A stretch of 12,970 bases of DNA, from positions 1 to 12,970 of the forward strand of contig JAOUNZ010000013.1 of assembly GCA_029880665.1 (NCBI GenBank), given 5' to 3'. The first letter of the stretch is position 1. Each line of letters opens with the position of its first letter. The stretch is from Candidatus Nitrosopumilus sp. Its GTDB lineage: Archaea; Thermoproteota; Nitrososphaeria; Nitrososphaerales; Nitrosopumilaceae. The notes under the pieces are model-generated. The model worked only from the letters and a program-made list of their open reading frames with translations. It did no database searches and was not told the origin of the DNA. Made by a program: the position numbers and the translations under genes. Shown here in pieces: positions 6,557 to 12,970 of this stretch.

Positions 6557-7251
6557 TTTGCATCTCCAATAGATATTTTATTTTCATACAGAGCTTTTCC
6601 TAAAATTACTCCAAATGCATTTTTTTCTTTAACATCTTTAACATCACCAATATTTGATATACCGCCACTTGCAATCACATGGACATTGTCAAAAATACAT
6701 GCCTGTTCTAGAAATTCCAAATCAGGACCTTGCATTGTTCCGTCACGATTTACATTTGTTAGTAGAAATTCAGTAAATCCCATATCTAAGAATTCTTTGA
6801 TGGATTCAATTAATCGGATTCCGGTTTTTTCTTGCCATCCATGAATAACTATTTCACCATCTTTGTGATCTACAGAAATTACAATTTTTTGAGATCCTAA
6901 TAATGCAAGTAATTTCTTTAGGAGTTCTTTGTCTTTGAAAGCAAGAGTTCCAATGACCACTCTGTTTGAAATTTTTGCGATATCCAGAATTAATGATTCA
7001 TTTCTTAGACCGCCGGCTACTTCAACTGGAATTGAGATTTCTTCCAGTATTTTTGTAATTACAGTGAGATTCGAGCCTATTCCCAAAGTCGCATCTAGAT
7101 CTACAATGTGAAGCATATCAGCACCATCTGCTTCCCATTTTTTTGCAATTTTTAGAGGATCAGTACTGTATACGGTTTTCTGCTTTGGATCGCCCTTGTA
7201 AAGTCGAACTACTTGTCCATTCATCAAATCAATTGCAGGAATGATTTTCAT
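6547..7251 (-). CDS. hisA: ProFAR isomerase HisA
   Basis: A 234-residue (beta-alpha)8 barrel, sister of HisF, carrying out the Amadori rearrangement of ProFAR to PRFAR. Key residues are D8 (IIPAIDL) and D128 (IVISVDHKDG). The substrate-binding motifs are VAGGLR (78-83), NVNRDGTMQGPD (166-177) and IASGGISN (193-200). Length is normal for the family. It sits between hisH and hisF with ATGA overlaps at both ends. HisA alone (not the dual-substrate PriA) is expected because the operon is a dedicated histidine unit, but PriA-like activity cannot be judged from sequence alone. Confidence 0.95.
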   Translation of the reverse strand: MKIIPAIDLMNGQVVRLYKGDPKQKTVYSTDPLKIAKKWEADGADMLHIVDLDATLGIGSNLTVITKILEEISIPVEVAGGLRNESLILDIAKISNRVVIGTLAFKDKELLKKLLALLGSQKIVISVDHKDGEIVIHGWQEKTGIRLIESIKEFLDMGFTEFLLTNVNRDGTMQGPDLEFLEQACIFDNVHVIASGGISNIGDVKDVKEKNAFGVILGKALYENKISIGDAKLA

Positions 7252-7856
7252 TTCTTACACTCATCAAGAAAGTTCTTTATCATAATTTTCCCAACAGAAC
7301 CAGACTTTTCTGGATGGAATTGTGTCCCAAAAAAGTTATCTTGTTCAACTACTGCAGGAACCTTGATGCCATAATCAGATTCTGCAGTGATGACATCCTC
7401 AGAGTTTGGTTTTACGCGATAAGAGTGAACAAAGTAAACCCAAGAACCATTATCAATACCTTGTAAGATTTTACCAGGTTTTTTTATCTCCAAGTTATTC
7501 CATCCCATATGTGGTACCTTCAGAGAATCTGGAAGTATGATCACCTCACCTTCCATTATTTCCAGGCCTCTCTCTTTTCCTTCTTCGCTTTTTTCGAAGA
7601 ACATTTCCATTCCAAGGCATATTCCCAAAACAGGTGTGTTATCTTTTACAAAATCTTTGAATCCTGTTTTTGATGATTTTGTTATGCTTTTGATTGCAGG
7701 ATCAAAGTTTCCAACGCCTGGAAGTAACAATCCAGAATAATCATTAGGCTTATCAAAACTGGTGATGACATCAACTGATGCTCCTGCTTTTTCAAGAGAA
7801 TTTTTGAGACTGAAAATATTCCCAGCACCATAATCAAAAATTGCTACACTTACCAT
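7248..7856 (-). CDS. hisH: Imidazole glycerol phosphate synthase, glutaminase subunit HisH
   Basis: A 202-residue class I glutamine amidotransferase that hydrolyses glutamine and channels ammonia to HisF. The triad is C80 (GICLGME), H181 and E183 (FHPEKSG). The oxyanion strand is PGVGNF (46-51), and PHMGWN (115-120) and YFVHSY (141-146) are typical of HisH. The ATG at 7856 shares one base with the hisB stop (TAATG), and the stop overlaps hisA by four bases. Clustering with hisF supports stoichiometric production of the complex. Confidence 0.96.
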   Translation of the reverse strand: MVSVAIFDYGAGNIFSLKNSLEKAGASVDVITSFDKPNDYSGLLLPGVGNFDPAIKSITKSSKTGFKDFVKDNTPVLGICLGMEMFFEKSEEGKERGLEIMEGEVIILPDSLKVPHMGWNNLEIKKPGKILQGIDNGSWVYFVHSYRVKPNSEDVITAESDYGIKVPAVVEQDNFFGTQFHPEKSGSVGKIMIKNFLDECKK

Positions 7857-8443
7857 TACATCAAACCTTTTGTACTTGGTATTCCTTTTTGCTTTTTGTC
7901 ATATGAAGAAGATAATCTGAGTGCTACTGCAAGTGATTTTATTGCAGCCTCAACTTTATGGTGATCATTTTCACCATACTTTACAGTAAGATGAACGCAG
8001 CAATTCAGATTTTGCAATAACGACTGGAAAAAGTGTTCCAGATCTTCTTTGGAGATATCTTCAATTTTATTTCTCTTTATTAATAAAGTCAATTTCCAGA
8101 ATGGTCGTTTTACCAAATCAACAGATGCTTCAGCCAAAGACTCATCCATCGGGACTGATGCATAGCTAAATCTTGTAATTCCATTTCTTGAGCTTAATGC
8201 CTTGTCAATTGCCTGTCCAATTGTAATTGCCGTATCCTCAATTAGGTGATGCTCAATTCCATCATTGGATTTTGCATTAACTTTGAGATCCATCATACCA
8301 TGCGTACCAAAAGACATAATCAAGTGATCAAGAAAATTGATGCCCGTTTTGATGCTTGTTTTTCCATTTCCATCCAGATTTACAGATACCTCAACGCTTG
8401 TTTCTTTGGTATTTCGTTTGATTGATGTCTTTCGTGGCTTCAT
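7856..8443 (-). CDS. hisB: Imidazole glycerol phosphate dehydratase HisB
   Basis: A 195-residue monofunctional IGP dehydratase producing imidazole acetol phosphate. The metal-binding repeats are present: FLDHL (37-41), FGTHG (45-49), EHHLIEDT (64-71) and ENDHHKVEAA (158-167). The frame can be extended three codons to a GTG at 8452, but that GTGAG stretch lies 4-5 nt before the ATG and looks like the ribosome binding site. ATG 8443 also gives the usual family start (MKPRKTSIKRNTKET). There is no N-terminal phosphatase domain as in enterobacterial HisNB; a separate HAD gene occupies that place just upstream. Confidence 0.95.
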   Translation of the reverse strand: MKPRKTSIKRNTKETSVEVSVNLDGNGKTSIKTGINFLDHLIMSFGTHGMMDLKVNAKSNDGIEHHLIEDTAITIGQAIDKALSSRNGITRFSYASVPMDESLAEASVDLVKRPFWKLTLLIKRNKIEDISKEDLEHFFQSLLQNLNCCVHLTVKYGENDHHKVEAAIKSLAVALRLSSSYDKKQKGIPSTKGLM

Positions 8444-8469
8444 ATTTCTCACAGGATATGTAATCTGAA

Positions 8470-9444
8470 TTATTCTAAATTTAAGACCTTCGGAAGCAGA
8501 TGAATTGAATCCAAGGCCAAGATGGCGCCATTTTTCTCAAACAATTCAAGTTTTTCTTGTGGATTCTTGCTGGTTCCAATAATGCCACAAAAAGCAGTTG
8601 GATGTCCCAAATCCGTGACTTTTTTTGCCATGATAAAATCCTCCATTGAATCTCCTACATACAAAGTGGAAACACTGTTTAGTCCTTGAATAGAATCCAA
8701 TAATCTTTTAGGATTAGGTTTTGCAAATTCTCTTGACTCATCTTCTAAAAATGCAGAATTATTTAGATCAAATTCATTCAACAGTTCCTTCAGCGAATAA
8801 CTTACAGATTCTTTTCCCCTTCCCGTAACCATTGCAATTTTTGAATTGAATTTTTTTTGTAATGTTTTAATTAATTTCTCATTTAAAATTACATCGTCTT
8901 GTTCGATTAAACCAGGTTCAGAAAAATTTGACGAAGAGCCAAATAATTTTTCATATAGTTTTGACCCATAAAAAAACTGATCAAATATGTTATACAAAGT
9001 ATTTTCATGATGTGTACCGGGATAAGACAGTTTGTTTTTGATTTCAGATATGTCAGCCATGTTTTCAAGATATTTTTCTACTGAAAGAATTCCACTGGAA
9101 TCAGCATGTCTTATCACATCAAAGATAAAATTAATTGGATCTTTTTCTAGTTTTTTTGCAGCAACAAGAGAGATTATTGCAGCGTATGTAAGATCAACTT
9201 CATCATTAAAACCACCAGTTGATTTGAATCCATCAATCATTTTAAAATCAATATCTATAGAGCAGTTTATTTGTGCAAGATTCTCCAAAACATATCTAGT
9301 TGTTTTAATGATTGCCAGATCATAGGACTTTGTAATATCAATCAGAACGCCATCACAGTCAAAAATTATGGAATCTGCATTGTTTATTACATCAACATAC
9401 AAATTATCAATATAGATCCCATCGGATTGTTTTGTCAGAGTCAT
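8470..9444 (-). CDS. HAD-superfamily phosphatase, candidate histidinol-phosphate phosphatase
   Basis: A 324-residue HAD hydrolase with all motifs: motif I DCDGVLID (nucleophile D29, acid D31), motif II MVTGRG (T207), motif III K242 (AKPNP), and motif IV VGDSMEDF (D265, D269). About 175 residues between motifs I and II form a large, mostly helical C1-type cap, so it is a capped subfamily I enzyme rather than the small capless type of bacterial HisN. It lies inside the his operon: its start overlaps the hisC stop (ATGA), and hisB follows 26 nt later. Every other late histidine step is encoded around it except histidinol-phosphate hydrolysis. From context I infer that it dephosphorylates histidinol phosphate. 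Sequence shows only that it is a probable phosphomonoesterase; another small phosphate ester is possible. Confidence 0.85.
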   Translation of the reverse strand: MTLTKQSDGIYIDNLYVDVINNADSIIFDCDGVLIDITKSYDLAIIKTTRYVLENLAQINCSIDIDFKMIDGFKSTGGFNDEVDLTYAAIISLVAAKKLEKDPINFIFDVIRHADSSGILSVEKYLENMADISEIKNKLSYPGTHHENTLYNIFDQFFYGSKLYEKLFGSSSNFSEPGLIEQDDVILNEKLIKTLQKKFNSKIAMVTGRGKESVSYSLKELLNEFDLNNSAFLEDESREFAKPNPKRLLDSIQGLNSVSTLYVGDSMEDFIMAKKVTDLGHPTAFCGIIGTSKNPQEKLELFEKNGAILALDSIHLLPKVLNLE

Positions 9445-9450
9445 CCCAGT
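9430..9450 (-). repeat. Junction repeat copy 2 (hisC end / HAD start)
   Basis: Second copy of the junction sequence described for 6536-6556, here joining the hisC stop and the HAD gene start through the same ATGA overlap. Confidence 0.6.
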
Positions 9451-10511
9451 AAATCACGAATTGCCAGTAAGAATTTTGAATTCATCTCTTTTGTTCCAAT
9501 AGTCACTCTAAGGCATCCCTCATGATTTCCTATTTTTCCTAACTTACGAATTGATATTCCTTGTTCAGTTAGTGCAGAGTGTACACGTTTGTAGGAGCCA
9601 TGAGCATTAAAGAGCACAAAATTGGCCTTTGAATCAAAGACTTCAAATGAGTCATATTTTTGCAAATTCTCAATAATCCTCTTTCTTTCAACTTTGATCT
9701 CATCAACAGCATTTCTCATAATATTTGATTTTTGCAAAGCATCAATCCCAGATTCTATACTCATAGTACTTATTGGATATGGATACTGTAAGACACTCAT
9801 AAAGGCATTAGTGAATTTTTTGCTTGCAATAAAGTACCCTAATCGAAGTCCTGCCATACCAAATGATTTCGAGACGGTTTGCACAATGATTAGATTTTCT
9901 TGTGTTTTTACCATATTGGTAAGAGAATACTCGCTGAATTCTCCATATGCCTCGTCAATAATTATCAGTCCGTCAAAAGACTTGACAAGCTTTTGTAAAT
10001 CATTTTTTGGAAATTGGAATCCGGTGGGATTATTTGGTGAATCAAGATAAAGAATATCTGCATTTTTAGATTGTTTTAGGAAATCTTGAATGTCCAACTT
10101 CATATTATCCAAAAAAGGTATTGCAATAAGCGGAATGTCATACAACTTACATCTTTCTTCAAAAAAACCAAACGTGGGATTTGATGTCAAAACTTTGGTT
10201 TGCTTTGATGCAAAATTAGATAGAATTAGATCTAAGATTTGATCAGAACCATTACCAACTCCAATCATCGAAGAAGGCATATTGACAAACTTTGATATTG
10301 CGTCAATCAGTCTCTCTACGCCTCCAAGTGGATATTCGCGTATATCAGAATTTTTTTTCGCTGATGAAAGAATGTCACTTTGGAATTGTTTTGGAATAAC
10401 ATAGTTTTCATTTGAGTCAAGCTTTACTGCATCTTGAATCAGTTCAGGTTTTTGGTATCCCCCGATAGAGGAGAATTTTTTTACTTTGTCTTCAAACCAA
10501 TTTTTTTTCAT
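9441..10511 (-). CDS. hisC: Histidinol-phosphate aminotransferase
   Basis: A 356-residue fold-type I PLP aminotransferase that converts imidazole acetol phosphate to histidinol phosphate using glutamate. Visible landmarks are LDSNEN (31-36), GNGSDQ (86-91), SPNNPTG (158-164), IDEAYGEF (185-192) with D186, the PLP lysine K215 in TVSKSFGMAGLRLGY, and the substrate-binding R335 in LRVTIGT. Length is typical of HisC. Start overlaps hisD and stop overlaps the HAD gene, both as ATGA. Confidence 0.95.
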   Translation of the reverse strand: MKKNWFEDKVKKFSSIGGYQKPELIQDAVKLDSNENYVIPKQFQSDILSSAKKNSDIREYPLGGVERLIDAISKFVNMPSSMIGVGNGSDQILDLILSNFASKQTKVLTSNPTFGFFEERCKLYDIPLIAIPFLDNMKLDIQDFLKQSKNADILYLDSPNNPTGFQFPKNDLQKLVKSFDGLIIIDEAYGEFSEYSLTNMVKTQENLIIVQTVSKSFGMAGLRLGYFIASKKFTNAFMSVLQYPYPISTMSIESGIDALQKSNIMRNAVDEIKVERKRIIENLQKYDSFEVFDSKANFVLFNAHGSYKRVHSALTEQGISIRKLGKIGNHEGCLRVTIGTKEMNSKFLLAIRDLLG

Positions 10512-11779
10512 TTTAATCTTCCTTCTACTGCTTCGTAGTGATTAGGAAGTCCTTCAGCTTTTGTCAATGCTTGTAGATGTTTTGTAATTTTGGATAATGC
10601 TGGTTTTGAACAAGTTACATGAGTACTTGTTTTGATAAAATCCAGAACAGAAAGTGAGCCTCGAATTTTTCCAAATCTATTGGTTGGAAGAATATGATTT
10701 GAGCCTAAAACATAGTCACTAGCAGATGAAGGAGTATTATTTCCAAGTAAAATTAGGCCAGAAGTGGTAATTTTTAAGGAAAGTGATTTAGGGTTTTTTG
10801 TCATTATTTGTAGATGTTCAGGAGCCAAATAATTTGCAAGTTTAATCATTTCAGATTCAGTTTTACAAATTGCAATAAAACCATTATTTTTTAGACTAGA
10901 GTGAACAAATTTCTCTCTTTGAATTTTTGGTACAATTTCTGAGATAATTTTATTGACTGACTTTGCAAGTTTGCAGGAAGTTGTGATCAAATAACAAAAT
11001 GTGTCGCTACTGTGTTCTGCTTGAGATATTAGATCCAAGGCAATGAATCTAGGATTGGCAGAGTCATCCGCTATGATTCCTAATTCAGTAGGACCTGCTA
11101 ACATGTCAATTCCAGTGTTTTCACTAACTAAAGACTTGGCAACAGTTACAAATGCACCTCCTGGACCAACAATTTTATCGACTTTAGAGATGCTCTTTGT
11201 TCCATATGATAATGCAGCAATTGACTGTACACCGCCTGTTTTGAAAATTTCATTAGCACCACAAATATCTGCAGCAACAATAGTTAGCGGATCAATTTTT
11301 CCATCTGAATTTGGAGGGGACACAACCACGATTCTTTTAACACCTGCAATTTTAGCTGGAACCACAGACATTATTACAGAGCTCGGATATTTCGCCAGCC
11401 CGCCAGGAACATAGCATCCAACACTTTGAATTGGAACGAATTTTTTAGAGATTTTTATTCCATCGCTGTCAATGGTTTTGTTTTTCAATAATGACTTGAT
11501 TGCAGATTCTGTCTTTCCAAGCCTGGTTTTTGCAAAACGTAAGGCATCAAGTTCAGTTTTAGAGATTTTGTTGTATGCATTTTTTATTTCAGCTGAAGAT
11601 AATTGTAATGATAAGAGAGTTGCACCAGTAAATTTTTTCTCATACTTACGTATGGCATCATCACCGTGTTCTTTGACATCTTTTAGAATAGCCTCAACTA
11701 CAGTCTTGTTATTTTGAGGCTGTTTTGGAATAACGTTTTCTGCAAATTTTTCAACATTAGTTACTTTGATTGTTTTCAT
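10508..11779 (-). CDS. hisD: Histidinol dehydrogenase
   Basis: A 423-residue zinc- and NAD-dependent enzyme oxidising histidinol to histidine in two steps. Zinc ligands by position are Q253 and H256 (SQAEHSSDT), D355 (SASDYVLGSNHILPT) and H414 (GLPNHYEAVEGR). Catalytic E321/H322 lie in APEHLQ. The NAD-binding CYVPGG is near 122-127, and DMLAGPTE is intact near 225-232. The frame extends one codon to a TTG at 11782, but the ATG at 11779 sharing one base with the hisG stop (TGATG) is the natural coupled start. Family QAEHD reads QAEHS-SD here, a mild variation. Confidence 0.95.
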   Translation of the reverse strand: MKTIKVTNVEKFAENVIPKQPQNNKTVVEAILKDVKEHGDDAIRKYEKKFTGATLLSLQLSSAEIKNAYNKISKTELDALRFAKTRLGKTESAIKSLLKNKTIDSDGIKISKKFVPIQSVGCYVPGGLAKYPSSVIMSVVPAKIAGVKRIVVVSPPNSDGKIDPLTIVAADICGANEIFKTGGVQSIAALSYGTKSISKVDKIVGPGGAFVTVAKSLVSENTGIDMLAGPTELGIIADDSANPRFIALDLISQAEHSSDTFCYLITTSCKLAKSVNKIISEIVPKIQREKFVHSSLKNNGFIAICKTESEMIKLANYLAPEHLQIMTKNPKSLSLKITTSGLILLGNNTPSSASDYVLGSNHILPTNRFGKIRGSLSVLDFIKTSTHVTCSKPALSKITKHLQALTKAEGLPNHYEAVEGRLK

Positions 11780-12756
11780 CAATTTTCTTCGTCACGCTTA
11801 ATCTCCTCAAGCTCAAGTATTTGTCGAGGTTCATGAACTACAAGACCCTGAGCAATCTTTCTTAGTTTAGGAATAAGTTTGTGAAATTCTTCTTTTTGGA
11901 TTACCGTGTTTACACTAAACCAGCCTTCTTCACTCAATGGACTTATCGTAGGCTTTTTGAGGGATGGCATTTGCGTCAAAAGTTTTTTCATGTTTTTTTC
12001 TTCTACGTTTAGATAGATATGCAAGTATTTTTTACCATGTACTGCGCCCCTCATTAAAGTTATAATATCAAAAATCTTTTCACGTTTTTTTGGATCTTTT
12101 AGTGATTTTTTGTTTACGATTAAGTGTGCAGTAGACGTAAGCACCTCATCAACAATTTTCAATTTGTTTTGTTTTAGAGTTGTTCCAGTTTCAGTTACAT
12201 CCATTATTGCATCAACATCCTCAGGAGGCTTTGCTTCTGTTGCTCCAAAGGATAAATGAATTTGAACGCTTTTGTTAGTTCCAAGTCTCACCCAAGGAGT
12301 TACAATCAGTGGATCTTTAGATTCGTAGTATTTTTTGTAAGACTCACATTGTTTTAGAAACTTTGAAGCAGTAGTGAGATATTCTGAAGAAATGCGAAGG
12401 GTTTTCTTCTTTTTGCCATAATCTGCAACCATTTCATCAAGGTTTTTGTAATGATATTTGTCAGGAAAAGCTATAACTAATCTAATTTTACCATACTCTA
12501 AATCCAGAATTGCCTCAACGTCAGAATTGGTTTCGCCAACCCAATCTTTGCCTGTAATACCTACATCATACAATCCTTCTGCAACAAGATTTGGAATCTC
12601 TTGAGGTCGAAGCATTTTCACTACAATGTTTGGATCATCAAGATATACTCGGTATGCCCTATCTTTTCTGTTTACCTTAGTCCAAGATCGTTCAAGAAGT
12701 TTAAAAGTAGCTTCTTCAAGGCTGCCTTTTGGAATAGCAAAACGGATTTGCGACAT
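11779..12756 (-). CDS. hisG: ATP phosphoribosyltransferase, long form
   Basis: A protein of about 325 residues catalysing the committed step, ATP plus PRPP to PR-ATP. It begins MSQIRFAIPKGSLEEAT, the usual HisG N-terminus. YDVGITGKDWV and the PRPP/phosphate loop DVTETGTTLKQN are intact. The C-terminal part, PTISPLSEEGWFSVNTV, is the ACT-like regulatory domain of long-form HisG, so it should be a hexamer inhibited by histidine and not need HisZ. The frame extends 13 codons to an ATG at 12795, adding MKLLYAKFNKITE. I prefer 12756 because of family alignment and a TATA-like element 25 nt upstream, but the longer form is possible. It is the first gene of the operon. Confidence 0.94.
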   Translation of the reverse strand: MSQIRFAIPKGSLEEATFKLLERSWTKVNRKDRAYRVYLDDPNIVVKMLRPQEIPNLVAEGLYDVGITGKDWVGETNSDVEAILDLEYGKIRLVIAFPDKYHYKNLDEMVADYGKKKKTLRISSEYLTTASKFLKQCESYKKYYESKDPLIVTPWVRLGTNKSVQIHLSFGATEAKPPEDVDAIMDVTETGTTLKQNKLKIVDEVLTSTAHLIVNKKSLKDPKKREKIFDIITLMRGAVHGKKYLHIYLNVEEKNMKKLLTQMPSLKKPTISPLSEEGWFSVNTVIQKEEFHKLIPKLRKIAQGLVVHEPRQILELEEIKRDEEN

Positions 12757-12778
12757 TTCTGTTATTTTGTTAAACTTA

Positions 12779-12830
12779 GCATATAATAACTTCATTTATT
12801 TTTAGAATTACAGAACATAAAATTTTAAAA
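12779..12830 (-). promoter_or_regulatory. Promoter region of the histidine operon
   Basis: Two box A candidates on the minus strand: TTATTATATGC at 12779-12789, whose predicted start is near 12757 and would give a leaderless hisG from 12756, and TTTTAAAATT around 12821-12830, whose predicted start near 12800 would serve the ATG at 12795. No attenuator-like His-rich leader peptide or riboswitch is visible; the space is too short. Confidence 0.4.
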
Positions 12831-12833
12831 TAA

Positions 12834-12970
12834 TTAGAGATTCTTAAAATTAAACAATATTTCCTTTGCTTTATCAAGTGAAATTGTCTTTTCTTCAATC
12901 ATTTTTTGAACAATTTCATCGATTTGATCAGGTGTAGCACCAGCTGCTGCTGCAAGGTTTCGTGCATGTA
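12834..12970 (-). CDS. C-terminal 44 residues of an unidentified protein (partial)
   Basis: Reading minus from the right edge, a frame ends at TAA (12834-12836). The visible end has an Ala-rich turn (HARNLAAAAGATPDQ) followed by two short amphipathic helices (DEIVQKMIEEKTISLDKAKEILFNF). I do not recognise the family. It is co-directional with the his operon and ends 77 nt before the preferred hisG start, so it is probably a separate upstream transcription unit. Confidence 0.6.
   Translation of the reverse strand, partial: HARNLAAAAGATPDQIDEIVQKMIEEKTISLDKAKEILFNFKNL

Noticed and set aside
9622..10050. 142-codon plus-strand frame inside hisC
   Set aside because: Antisense shadow; hisC motifs are intact on the other strand.
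11043..11414. 123-codon plus-strand frame inside hisD
   Set aside because: Antisense shadow of the well-conserved hisD core.
12757..12833. Histidine attenuator or leader peptide ahead of hisG
   Set aside because: Only 77 nt are available, no run of His codons exists, and candidate transcript starts lie at or near the hisG start.

Overview
The window looks like chromosomal DNA from a marine ammonia-oxidising archaeon (Nitrososphaerota/Thaumarchaeota, Nitrosopumilus-like). This rests on strongly AT-rich DNA, archaeal TATA-type box A elements about 25 nt before starts, very short or absent leaders, a large acidic secreted protein resembling the Nitrosopumilus S-layer protein, and archaeal-type protein sequences throughout. 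The species assignment is inferred from these traits; no database search was possible.

Layout, left to right. (1) 1-1838, minus: the first 612 codons of a very large S-layer protein that runs off the left edge, preceded by its own promoter with an array of operator-like repeats. (2) 2053-4604, minus: a two-gene unit, thrC-like threonine synthase followed (TGATG overlap) by a natural fusion of a MoaD/ThiS ubiquitin-like domain, an E1/MoeB/ThiF adenylyltransferase domain and an unrecognised C-terminal domain. (3) 4605-4807: a divergent promoter region. (4) 4808-5395, plus: the only plus-strand gene, a membrane-anchored extracellular protein of unknown function, which ends one base from the end of hisI. 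(5) 5397-12756, minus: a compact histidine operon read hisG-hisD-hisC-HAD-hisB-hisH-hisA-hisF-hisI, with most junctions being 1- or 4-base stop/start overlaps. (6) 12834-12970, minus: the C-terminal 44 residues of an unidentified protein.

The histidine genes cover ATP phosphoribosyltransferase (HisG), PR-AMP cyclohydrolase (HisI), ProFAR isomerase (HisA), the IGP synthase pair (HisH/HisF), IGP dehydratase (HisB), the aminotransferase (HisC) and histidinol dehydrogenase (HisD). Two steps lack a classical gene here. Histidinol-phosphate phosphatase is probably the HAD-family hydrolase lying exactly where the phosphatase half of HisNB lies in enterobacterial operons. Phosphoribosyl-ATP pyrophosphatase (HisE) is not encoded in the window.

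Most worth a second look are the ubiquitin-like/E1 fusion coupled to a PLP enzyme, the HAD candidate phosphatase, the helically phased repeats upstream of the S-layer promoter, and a near-identical 21-bp sequence at two operon junctions (hisC/HAD and hisA/hisF). No tRNA, rRNA, CRISPR array, insertion sequence or phage gene was seen.
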